Of a stretch of 40,808 nt of DNA, positions 9,527-17,349 are shown piece after piece. Position numbers and translations under genes: made by a program. The notes beneath the pieces were generated by a model that was not told the DNA's origin, searched no databases, and saw nothing but the letters and a program-made list of their open reading frames with translations. Numbering within the stretch: the first letter of the stretch is position 1; each line of letters begins with the position of its first letter. The DNA is from Acholeplasmataceae bacterium (lineage in GTDB: Bacteria; Bacillota_I; Bacilli_A; Acholeplasmatales; UBA5453), in contig JAAYKO010000062.1 of assembly GCA_012522345.1 (NCBI GenBank), forward strand, positions 1-40,808, in the 5' to 3' direction.

Positions 9527-9532
9527 ATTATA
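9527..9532 (-). promoter_or_regulatory. Extended -10 of the DUF2238-like gene
   Basis: On the minus strand TGCTATAAT gives a consensus -10 with the TGn extension, about 50 bases upstream of the chosen ATG. No convincing -35 is seen. Confidence 0.5.
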
Positions 9533-9646
9533 GCATTTTATAATTGATAATTGCATCTTACCTTTGTTTTTCTACCAGTTAGCAAGAAATTTTTAAAAAA
9601 ATTATCATAAAGGTTATAATGTAAGTAATGGTGAAGGAGTGGTTAA

Positions 9647-10081
9647 ATGAAAGTTGAATTAATTATTGACAAAAATGTTGCTAAACCTTACGCGATTATT
9701 TATAGTAATGAGAAGACAGAACACATTAATAACGTTATTAAAATTTTAAAAAGTAGTGAACGAGCACTACCCGTAACACTTAATGATAAAATTCATATCT
9801 TGTGGCCAAGAGATATTTATTTAATTCAAGTAACAGATGGGAAATTAACAGTTTATGACAAGGATAAGACTTATTCTTTAAACAAAAGATTGTATGAAGC
9901 AAAGGAGCTTTTAGGCAGTAATTTTATTCAAATATCGAAAAGTTCGGTAGTTAATGTAAATTATGTTGAAAGTGTTGAAGCTTCATTTAGTGGAACTTTA
10001 AAAGTCAAACTTAAAAATAATCTTAGCGATTATATCTCGAGATTTTTTGTTAAAGACTTTAAAAAGTATTTAGGATTGTAA
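9647..10081 (+). CDS. LytTR-domain transcriptional regulator
   Basis: The protein has 144 residues; the ATG follows AAGGAG. It has a short N-terminal part (1-45) and a LytTR DNA-binding domain (about 48-144), with the family pattern of strands: ILWPRDIYLIQ, LTVYDKDKTYSLN, FIQISKSSVVNVNYVESV, and SRFFVKDFKKYLGL at the end. There is no response-regulator receiver domain. It is followed after 12 bases by a DUF3021 membrane protein. The LytTR/DUF3021 pair is a common Firmicute arrangement in which the membrane partner is thought to control the regulator. The targets are unknown; autoregulation is likely by analogy. Confidence 0.88.
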   Translation: MKVELIIDKNVAKPYAIIYSNEKTEHINNVIKILKSSERALPVTLNDKIHILWPRDIYLIQVTDGKLTVYDKDKTYSLNKRLYEAKELLGSNFIQISKSSVVNVNYVESVEASFSGTLKVKLKNNLSDYISRFFVKDFKKYLGL

Positions 10082-10093
10082 AGGAGGAATAAA

Positions 10094-10543
10094 ATGAAAG
10101 TCGTAATTAAAAGAAAAAATGCCTTAGAATTAGCATTGTTTGGAATGATGTTAGGATTTACAGTGTTGACAATTTCAATGCTTTTAGGAATGCTCAGTTC
10201 AAGTGAAGAAACATTTGACTATTTAATTAAAGAAAACTTAATTAGAAATATTTGGTGTAGCGCACTAGTTGGAATTGGCTTTAATTTGCCTGGAGTAATC
10301 TATTATAATGACAAACTTTCCTACCCGATTAAAGCTCTTATTCACCTTGGCATTGGCTACATTGTTTTCTTTCCAATCGCTTTTTATGCGAACTGGATTC
10401 CAGTTAACAATGGTTGGTTAGCAGTTGTCATAAGTATCGCGATTTTAATTATTGTGTCGCTTGGAATTTGGGTTGGATTTTATCTTTATTATAAACTTGA
10501 AGCAGAAAGAATTAACGCTAAAATTAAAGAAAGAAAACTGTAA
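10094..10543 (+). CDS. DUF3021 family membrane protein, partner of the LytTR regulator
   Basis: The protein has 149 residues, with AAGGAGG before the ATG and a 12-base gap to the LytTR gene, so the two are one operon. Four membrane helices are visible (about 13-35, 50-70, 80-103 and 110-135), with a positive N-terminus (KVVIKRKNALE) and a charged C-terminal helix (KLEAERINAKIKERKL) inside the cell. Size and helix pattern fit DUF3021. It probably acts as a membrane sensor or inhibitor of the LytTR protein; that role is inference from gene pairing. Confidence 0.82.
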   Translation: MKVVIKRKNALELALFGMMLGFTVLTISMLLGMLSSSEETFDYLIKENLIRNIWCSALVGIGFNLPGVIYYNDKLSYPIKALIHLGIGYIVFFPIAFYANWIPVNNGWLAVVISIAILIIVSLGIWVGFYLYYKLEAERINAKIKERKL

Positions 10544-10592
10544 AACAATTATAACCAATTTCAAAACAAAAGATTTTTAAAAATATTGTTTT

Positions 10593-10642
10593 AACCCCGC
10601 AATTTGAACTTTTATTTCAAAAAGAGAAATGCGGGGTTTTTT
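10593..10642 (+). terminator. Terminator after the LytTR/DUF3021 operon
   Basis: AACCCCGCAATTT pairs with AAATGCGGGGTT across a long loop, followed by a T run. The GC-rich core makes it strong. Confidence 0.9.
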
Positions 10643-10756
10643 CTTGTTTATTGACTTTAATTTTAAAACTTTACTGGAATCTTTTAAATACCTCTTTACA
10701 ATAAAGATAAGTGTTGTTTTGTTTTTGGGATTCATCTACTAATTTTTGGCAATTTA

Positions 10757-10765
10757 TGGTATACT
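10757..10765 (+). promoter_or_regulatory. Extended -10 promoter of the hut operon
   Basis: TGGTATACT is a near-consensus -10 with a TGn extension, about 46 bases upstream of hutH. No good -35 stands at the right distance, as expected for an extended -10. I see no clear operator or attenuator in the leader. Confidence 0.55.
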
Positions 10766-10810
10766 AAATGAAAATAAAGTTGTTAGTTTATAGTGGAGGA
10801 AAATTGAGAG

Positions 10811-12337
10811 ATGATAGTTTTAGATGGGCATAGTTTAACGTTAAAAGAATTAATTAAAATTGCTGAAAACAAAGTATCAGTAAGTATTGCAGCTGACAAT
10901 AAAAAGGCTATTGATCAAGCTAGCAAATATATTAGTCAAGTTGTTAAAAATAAAAAGCCAATTTATGGAATTAATACTGGTTTTGGCCACTTCTCACAGA
11001 CAATGATTGATAATGAAAAATTAGAAGATTTACAAACTAATTTGTTGTTGAGTCACGCTTGTGGTGTTGGAAAAATGCTTCCTGAAACTGTCGTAAGAGC
11101 AATGATGGCTTTAAGGATTAATGCCCTTATTCAAGGGTTTAGTGGGATTCGTTATCAAACTATCAAACAGCTTCTTTTACTTTTAAATAAGAATATTACC
11201 CCTGTCGTTTATGAACAAGGAAGCCTTGGAGCTAGTGGTGATTTAGCTCTGTTATCGCATATGAGTTTACCACTTCTTGGAATGGGTGAAGTTATTTATC
11301 AAAATAAAATTATTAAGGCCGAAACAGCTTATCAGCATTTGGGACTTGAACCACTTCCTAAACTATACCCTAAAGAAGGTTTGAGTTTAATCAATGGAAC
11401 TCAAGGGATGAGTGCTATTGGTGGACTTGCCTTAAATGAGGCTTTTAAGCTGCTTAATTTAGCTAATTTAGCTTTAACTCTCACGATGGAAGCTTTAGAA
11501 GGGCTTACTTCAGCATATGATGAGAAAGTGCAACAATTACGTAAACAAGATGGACAAATTGCAGTCGCAAAACAATTAAGAACTCTTTTAAAGGGAAGTG
11601 TATATGCCACAAAATATAGTAAAGAAAAAGTCCAAGATGCCTATAGCTTGCGGTGCGGACCACAGGTTCATGGAGCGAGTCTTGGCGTTTTTTGGCATGT
11701 TAAAGAAATTGTTGAAAATGAATTTAACGCCGTTACTGATAATCCACTAGTTTTTATTGCTGAAGATGAGGTAATTAGTGCTGGTAACTTTCATGGTCAA
11801 CCTCTAGCACTTGCGTTTGACTACTTAGCTATCGCAGTTAGTGAATTAGCTAATATTAGTGAACGCCGAATTGAAAGGCTTGTTAATCCACAACTTAATA
11901 ATGGTCTTCCACCCTTTTTAACAAAACATTCTGGTCTTAATTCTGGCTTTATGATTGTTCAATATACTGCTGCTTCTTTGGTAAGTGAAAATAAATCATT
12001 ATCGCATCCAGCTTCTGTCGATTCAATTCCTTCAAGCGCAAATCAAGAAGATCACGTTTCAATGGGCTCAATTTCAGCTCGCAAAGCTAGAGATATAATT
12101 GAAAATACTCGTAAAGTTATCGCTATGGAACTTTTAACTGCATGTCAAGCACTTGATTTTAAAGGAATTGAAGGTGCTGGAAAGATTGCTCAACAAACTC
12201 ATAGATTAATTCGAACGAAAATTCCTTTTATCGCTAATGATGAAGCCTTATATCCTCATCTTCAAAAAATAGAAAAACTACTTTTAGATGATAATTTTTA
12301 TTCTACTTTATTTAAAGGAGTTGATTTGATTGAATAA
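10811..12337 (+). CDS. hutH: Histidine ammonia-lyase
   Basis: The protein has 508 residues, full length for the family. It removes ammonia from L-histidine to give trans-urocanate, the first step of histidine breakdown, in the cytoplasm. The MIO prosthetic group forms from Ala-Ser-Gly at 141-143 in GSLGASGDLALL. The conserved YGINTGFG with the catalytic Tyr (Tyr52) is near the N-terminus, and FHGQPLAL and the SISARKARDI-type C-terminal segments are present. The ATG follows GGAGGA at 10 bases. It is the first gene of a five-gene operon in which every gene overlaps the next, so the operon is translationally coupled. The next gene begins inside its last codons. Confidence 0.97.
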   Translation: MIVLDGHSLTLKELIKIAENKVSVSIAADNKKAIDQASKYISQVVKNKKPIYGINTGFGHFSQTMIDNEKLEDLQTNLLLSHACGVGKMLPETVVRAMMALRINALIQGFSGIRYQTIKQLLLLLNKNITPVVYEQGSLGASGDLALLSHMSLPLLGMGEVIYQNKIIKAETAYQHLGLEPLPKLYPKEGLSLINGTQGMSAIGGLALNEAFKLLNLANLALTLTMEALEGLTSAYDEKVQQLRKQDGQIAVAKQLRTLLKGSVYATKYSKEKVQDAYSLRCGPQVHGASLGVFWHVKEIVENEFNAVTDNPLVFIAEDEVISAGNFHGQPLALAFDYLAIAVSELANISERRIERLVNPQLNNGLPPFLTKHSGLNSGFMIVQYTAASLVSENKSLSHPASVDSIPSSANQEDHVSMGSISARKARDIIENTRKVIAMELLTACQALDFKGIEGAGKIAQQTHRLIRTKIPFIANDEALYPHLQKIEKLLLDDNFYSTLFKGVDLIE

Positions 12338-14327
12338 TATTTCAATAGAAAGTTTATTTAAAGTTTTGCCTGAATATCCCAAATTTATAGACGGAATTAG
12401 GCGGGCGCCAAAACGGGAACTTAATTTAAGTAAAACAGATCAAAAATTAGCTTTAAAAAATGCTTTAAGGTATATTCCTAAAAAATGGCATCAGAAGCTT
12501 GCACCAGAGTTTTATCAAGAATTAAAAACTCAAGGCCGAATTTATGGCTATCGATTTAGACCAAAGGGGCGAATTTTTGCTAAACCTATTGAGCAGTATA
12601 AAGGTTTAACTGTTGAAGGTCGAGCACTTCAAGTGATGATTGACAATAATTTAGACTTTGAGGTTGCGCTTTATCCTTATGAACTTGTCACTTATGGCGA
12701 AACTGGGCAAGTCTGTCAAAATTGGATGCAATACCATTTAATTAAAGCTTATTTAAAAATAATGAAACCTAACCAGACTTTATCGATTCTTTCTGGCCAT
12801 CCTTTGGGATTATTTGCAAGTAGTGTTGAAGCACCGAGGGTTGTACTGACGAATGGACTGATGATAGGTCTTTATGATAACTTAACAAGTTTTAACCGAG
12901 CCACTGCAATCGGCGTAACCAATTATGGACAGATGACCGCTGGCGGGTTGATGTATATCGGCCCTCAAGGCATTGTTCATGGCACTTATTCAACGCTCTT
13001 AAATGCTGGTCGCTTAAAGTTAGGGCTTAAAACTGATGATAACCTTAAGGGGAAACTTTTTGTTTCATCTGGTCTTGGCGGAATGAGTGGTGCTCAAGGA
13101 AAAGCAGCAATAATTGCAGGCGGTGTTGCGATAGTCGCAGAAGTTGACTATTCAAGAATTAAAACAAGATTCGACCAAGGTTGGATAAACCTAATTGTTG
13201 ATAAACCGGAGTTAGCCTTCGGTACTGCCAAAAAATATCTTACTGAGAAAAAAACGATTGCGATTGCCTATTATGGAAATATTGTCGATTTACTTGAATA
13301 TGCCGTTAACAACAAAATTAAAATTGATTTATTAAGCGATCAAACTAGTTGTCATGCTGTTTATGATGGCGGTTATTGTCCAGCAGATCTCAGTTTTGAA
13401 CAAAGAACAGAATTGCTAGCCACAAATAAATTTGAATTTGCAAAATTGGTGGATTTATCTTTAACTCGTCATTATCAAGCGATTAAAAGTCTAGTTGCGA
13501 GAGGAACTTATTTCTTTGATTACGGCAATAGTTTTTTAAAAGCTGTTAGTGATACGGGAATTAAGGAAATCTTTAAAAATAAAGAAAACGACTTAGCTGG
13601 TTTTATTTATCCTTCTTATGTCGAAGATTTAATGGGACCTTTGTTGTTTGATTATGGCTATGGACCGTTTCGTTGGATTTGTTTATCAGGGAAAGATAGC
13701 GATTTAGACTTAACGGACCAAGTTGCGTTAAACTGTATCGATCCAACAAGACGTTTTCAAGATAAAGATAATTATGAATGGTTAAAAAATGCGAAATCAA
13801 ACAATTTAGTAGTTGGCAGTAAAGCCCGCATTTTATACCAAGATGCAAATGGGCGCTTAAAGATCGCGCTTGCCTTTAATGATTTAGTCCGCAAAGGAAA
13901 ATGCGGTCCTATTATGCTTGGTCGCGATCATCATGATACCGGTGGTACAGACTCACCATTTCGTGAAACCGCCAATATTAAAGATGGTTCTAACATCACT
14001 GCTGATATGGCAACTCATGTCGCTTTAGGAAATGCTCTAAGAGGGATGAGTTTAGTCGCTCTTCACAACGGCGGCGGCGTTGGTATCGGTAAAGCAATCA
14101 ATGGTGGTTTTGGCATGGTCTTAGACGGCAGCACTAAAACTGATGAAATTTTAAAAAGGGCGTTGCGATACGATGTTATGGCTGGCGTTGCCAGGCGAGC
14201 TTGGGCCCAAAATTCACCTTCAATTGAAACTATAATAACTGATGATGATCCGCTGTTGAATGTAACTTTGCCTGAATTAGCTGATGAAAGTTTGCTTGAA
14301 AAAATAGTTGAAAAGAGGAATAATTGA
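12330..14327 (+). CDS. hutU: Urocanate hydratase, long (eukaryote-like) type
   Basis: The protein has 665 residues; it converts urocanate to imidazolonepropionate using tightly bound NAD. The start is TTG at 12330, set by AAAGGAG at 12314-12320 (9-base spacing); it overlaps hutH by 8 bases. The NAD-binding parts ITVTNYGQMTAGG-like (194-206, here IGVTNYGQMTAGG) and SSGLGGMSGAQ (246-256) are clear. The length exceeds the roughly 550 residues of the common bacterial enzyme and fits the longer class found in animals and some anaerobes. Consistent with that class, the segment before GPFRW reads LLFDYGY and lacks the cysteine that is active in the short type. The stop TGA overlaps the ATG of ftcD. 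Confidence 0.96.
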   Translation: MNNISIESLFKVLPEYPKFIDGIRRAPKRELNLSKTDQKLALKNALRYIPKKWHQKLAPEFYQELKTQGRIYGYRFRPKGRIFAKPIEQYKGLTVEGRALQVMIDNNLDFEVALYPYELVTYGETGQVCQNWMQYHLIKAYLKIMKPNQTLSILSGHPLGLFASSVEAPRVVLTNGLMIGLYDNLTSFNRATAIGVTNYGQMTAGGLMYIGPQGIVHGTYSTLLNAGRLKLGLKTDDNLKGKLFVSSGLGGMSGAQGKAAIIAGGVAIVAEVDYSRIKTRFDQGWINLIVDKPELAFGTAKKYLTEKKTIAIAYYGNIVDLLEYAVNNKIKIDLLSDQTSCHAVYDGGYCPADLSFEQRTELLATNKFEFAKLVDLSLTRHYQAIKSLVARGTYFFDYGNSFLKAVSDTGIKEIFKNKENDLAGFIYPSYVEDLMGPLLFDYGYGPFRWICLSGKDSDLDLTDQVALNCIDPTRRFQDKDNYEWLKNAKSNNLVVGSKARILYQDANGRLKIALAFNDLVRKGKCGPIMLGRDHHDTGGTDSPFRETANIKDGSNITADMATHVALGNALRGMSLVALHNGGGVGIGKAINGGFGMVLDGSTKTDEILKRALRYDVMAGVARRAWAQNSPSIETIITDDDPLLNVTLPELADESLLEKIVEKRNN

Positions 14328-15301
14328 TGAGACAAATTGTTCAATGTGTACCTAATTTTTCTGAAGGTAGAAATCAAAATATTATTAATGAAATTATTAA
14401 ACCTTTAAAAAATCAGGCAGGATTTATCCTAGTCAGTTTTGAACCTGACCAGGACTATAATCGCACAGTTGTGACCTTACTCGGTGATCCCGAAGCAATG
14501 ATTGAGCCTTTAGTTAGCTTCTTTGCAAAAGCTTTGGAGCTAATTGATTTAAATAATCATCGCGGACAACATCCCCGAATGGGTGCTGTTGATGTTGTTC
14601 CCTTTATTCCGATTAGTAATATTACAATTAAAGAATGCGTTAATTTTGCTAAAATTTTAAGTGAAAAAATTAATTCTAAATTAAACATTCCTATCTTTTT
14701 GTACGCTAAAGCTGCAACAACTAAGATTAGAGAAAGTTTGCCTAAAATTAGACAAGGTGAATTTGAAGGAATGAAAACCAAAATAAAAGAACCAAATTGG
14801 CACCCTGATTATGGAGTCAATGAAATTCATCCTACCTTTGGGACGGTTGCAATTGGCGCTAGGTTACCACTTATCGCTTACAACATTGACTTAGCAACTA
14901 AAGATCAAAAAATAGCGAATAAAATTGCTCGGGCAATCAGAGGGTCAAGTGGTGGCTTTAAATATATTCAAGCTGGACCTGCTTTTTTGGATAAGAGAGG
15001 TCACATGCAGGTTACAATGAATATTTTAGACTACAATAAAAATCCATTATACAGAATTTTCGAGGTAGTAAAAACAGAAGCTAAACGTTATCAATTAGCA
15101 GTTACTTCATCTGAGATTATCGGTTTAATCCCACGAGATGCTTTAGTAGAATCGATTCACTATTATCAAGCTGCTGGTGGTTATAAAACCGCTTTAGACC
15201 TTAGTTTAAGTGAAATTAGTAATTTGGCTATTAAATATTTCGGTTTACGCAACTTTTCAAAAGAAAAAATAATTGAATCATACTTAGAGGTTTTAAAATG
15301 A
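14327..15301 (+). CDS. ftcD: Glutamate formimidoyltransferase (single-domain FtcD)
   Basis: The protein has 324 residues from the ATG at 14327, which shares its A with the hutU stop; a TTG one codon upstream is less likely. It transfers the formimino group of N-formimino-glutamate to tetrahydrofolate, giving glutamate and 5-formimino-THF. Typical features are IVQCVPNFSEGRN at the start, the active-site region with NHRGQHPRMGAVDVVPF (about 84-100), and GTVAIGARLPLIAYN (about 174-188). The cyclodeaminase half that is fused in animals is encoded separately two genes on. It overlaps hutI by ATGA. Its presence replaces HutG or the HutF/HutG route. Confidence 0.95.
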   Translation: MRQIVQCVPNFSEGRNQNIINEIIKPLKNQAGFILVSFEPDQDYNRTVVTLLGDPEAMIEPLVSFFAKALELIDLNNHRGQHPRMGAVDVVPFIPISNITIKECVNFAKILSEKINSKLNIPIFLYAKAATTKIRESLPKIRQGEFEGMKTKIKEPNWHPDYGVNEIHPTFGTVAIGARLPLIAYNIDLATKDQKIANKIARAIRGSSGGFKYIQAGPAFLDKRGHMQVTMNILDYNKNPLYRIFEVVKTEAKRYQLAVTSSEIIGLIPRDALVESIHYYQAAGGYKTALDLSLSEISNLAIKYFGLRNFSKEKIIESYLEVLK

Positions 15302-16563
15302 AAGCTGACTCCTTAATTTACAATATAAAGACTCTTTATACCCCAATACATGAACCACCTCTTAGAGGCGCTAATTTACGTGCTATTAAAGAGCTTACTA
15401 ACGCTTATATTGCTGTAAAAAATGGTAAAATAATTGCTGTAGGTGAAACTGATTATTCTCAGTTTTTAAGTCCTGAAACTAAAAAGATAGATGCTAAAGG
15501 AAAAATCGCTCTTCCTGGGTTTATTGATGCTCACACTCACCTTGTTCATGCTGGTTCTAGAGAAGAGGAGTTTGCAGCTATTCAGCAAGGCGTACCATAT
15601 TTAGATATTTTAGCCGGGGGTGGCGGTATTATTAATACTGTCTCAAAAACTCGTGCGACTTCCTTTGTTGAATTATTAACTCAAGCACGAAAATCTTTAA
15701 ATAAAATGCTTAGTTATGGCGTTACTACGATTGAAGCCAAAAGTGGCTATGGGCTAAATCTTGCCACTGAAATAAAACAACTCCAAGTCGCTCAAACCTT
15801 ACATCAACAAGGGCCAGTTCATATAACCTCAACATACATGGGTGCTCATGCAATTCCACTTGAACATAAAAAAAATCCGGCCACTTACATCAATAGTATT
15901 ATTGCTGATTTACCGACCATTAAAAGTCTAGGCTATGTTGATGTCGTTGATGTATTTTGTGAAAAGGATGTCTTTAGTCTCTCTGAAACAGAAAAAATCT
16001 TAACTGTAGCTAAAAATTTAGGATTTAAAGTCAGACTGCATGCAGATGAACTTGAGGCTTTGGGTGGTGCTGGACTGGGAGTGAAACTCGAAGCAATCAG
16101 CGTCGATCATCTCATTAATATAAGCGATAAAGATATCGTTAAACTTGGTCAAAGTAACACTTTTGCTTGTCTCTTACCCGGAACTTCATTTTACTTGCAA
16201 AAACCATTTGCTAAAGCTCGAATGATGATTGATAATAATGTCGCTGTTTGTGTTGCCGGTGATTACAACCCTGGCAGTTGTCCAACTGAAAATTTTCAAC
16301 TTATTATGCAACTCGCTGCTAGTTATTTAAAATTATCGCCAGAGGAAGTTTTAAACGCTGTTACTATCAATCCTGCTCATCTCTTAAATCTTTCTAATCA
16401 AAAGGGAAGCTTAACTCCAGGAAAAGATGCTGACATACTTCTTCTAGATGCTCCAAACTTAGCTTATATTATGTATCATTTTGGAATCAATCATGTAAAT
16501 GATGTCTTTATCAAAGGAAAACAGGTTGTGAAAAATAAACGAATAGAAGGTGAAACGAAATGA
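15298..16563 (+). CDS. hutI: Imidazolonepropionase
   Basis: The protein has 421 residues and belongs to the amidohydrolase superfamily. It opens the ring of 4-imidazolone-5-propionate to give N-formimino-L-glutamate, the third step of the pathway. The metal site begins with DAHTHLVHAGSREEEF (His-x-His, about residues 79-94). Downstream are EAKSGYGL, YMGAHAIP, KVRLHADEL (metal His) and the VAGDYNPGSCPTEN segment (metal Asp), all characteristic. The C-terminal GSLTPGKDADILLLDAPN is the usual beta-sandwich return. ATGA overlaps link it to ftcD before and fchA after. The order ftcD-hutI-fchA shows that folate-linked breakdown is a single expression unit. Confidence 0.96.
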   Translation: MKADSLIYNIKTLYTPIHEPPLRGANLRAIKELTNAYIAVKNGKIIAVGETDYSQFLSPETKKIDAKGKIALPGFIDAHTHLVHAGSREEEFAAIQQGVPYLDILAGGGGIINTVSKTRATSFVELLTQARKSLNKMLSYGVTTIEAKSGYGLNLATEIKQLQVAQTLHQQGPVHITSTYMGAHAIPLEHKKNPATYINSIIADLPTIKSLGYVDVVDVFCEKDVFSLSETEKILTVAKNLGFKVRLHADELEALGGAGLGVKLEAISVDHLINISDKDIVKLGQSNTFACLLPGTSFYLQKPFAKARMMIDNNVAVCVAGDYNPGSCPTENFQLIMQLAASYLKLSPEEVLNAVTINPAHLLNLSNQKGSLTPGKDADILLLDAPNLAYIMYHFGINHVNDVFIKGKQVVKNKRIEGETK

Positions 16564-17207
16564 ATCTTTGGCAAAAACCCTTATTTGAATTTGTCGATTT
16601 AGTTGACTCCAATTCTCCCGCTCCTGGTGGTGGGAGTTGTGCTGCTTTAATGAGCACCTTAGGTTTAGCACTCGCTCGCATGGTTGGGCATTTAAGTATC
16701 AATAAAAAACTTTTTTTAAAGCATGACAAAAAAGTGCAAAAAGAGTTTAACGAAACTTTGACAACTCTTTTGGAATTAAAAGAAAAAATCATTCCCTTAA
16801 TCGATGAGGACACCGCAAGTTTTAACGCAATTATGGCTGCTTTCCGTTTAGCAAATAAGACTCAAGAAGAAAAACTTTTAAGGTCACAAGAAATTAAAAA
16901 CGCAACTCTGCAAGCGATTAAAATCCCCTATCAAGTCGCAAAATTATCTCTTGAGGCGCTACTGGCTTTAACTCCCATTCTAACTTATGGCAACAAACAA
17001 ACTATGTCTGATCTTGGGGTGGGAATCTTAGCGCTTTGTAGCGGTATCGAAGGAGCCGTCTACAATGTTTTAATCAATTTAATTGGCTTTCGTGAGGCTG
17101 AAACCGTAACTCAATACCAAAAAGAAGTAAAGCAAATGTTAGAAGTCACCAAACAAACAAAAACTAAATTACTAGGACAAATTTACCGCAATCTTGAGTT
17201 TGCTTAA
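16560..17207 (+). CDS. fchA: Formiminotetrahydrofolate cyclodeaminase / methenyl-THF cyclohydrolase family (FchA)
   Basis: The protein has 215 residues and equals the C-terminal half of animal FTCD. It removes ammonia from 5-formimino-THF and closes the ring to 5,10-methenyl-THF. The N-terminal signature FVDLVDSNSPAPGGGSCAALM (here about residues 11-31) and the helical remainder fit the all-helical cyclodeaminase fold. It overlaps hutI by ATGA and is the last gene of the operon, followed by a strong terminator. Some members of the family act as methenyl-THF cyclohydrolases; placement beside ftcD favours cyclodeaminase here. Confidence 0.93.
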   Translation: MNLWQKPLFEFVDLVDSNSPAPGGGSCAALMSTLGLALARMVGHLSINKKLFLKHDKKVQKEFNETLTTLLELKEKIIPLIDEDTASFNAIMAAFRLANKTQEEKLLRSQEIKNATLQAIKIPYQVAKLSLEALLALTPILTYGNKQTMSDLGVGILALCSGIEGAVYNVLINLIGFREAETVTQYQKEVKQMLEVTKQTKTKLLGQIYRNLEFA

Positions 17208-17241
17208 TGGTGTATGAAATATTGTTTTGTTAAAGTATTTA

Positions 17242-17269
17242 AAGAAGTTTACGACAAACTTCTTTTTTT
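17242..17269 (+). terminator. Terminator of the hut operon
   Basis: AAGAAGTTT / AAACTTCTT forms a 9-bp stem with loop ACGAC and a T run. Confidence 0.92.
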
Positions 17270-17274
17270 GTTTT

Positions 17275-17321
17275 TCCAAAAAAAATAGAGACTATCTCAT
17301 TATCAAATAGTCTCTATTTTT
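17275..17321 (-). terminator. Bidirectional terminator, mainly for the minus-strand lyase
   Basis: A 15-bp perfect stem, AAAAATAGAGACTAT (17281-17295) / ATAGTCTCTATTTTT (17307-17321). Read on the minus strand it ends in a run of eight Ts. Confidence 0.9.
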
Positions 17322-17349
17322 AAGGTTGAAAAGGAGTTGTTGTTTCAGT

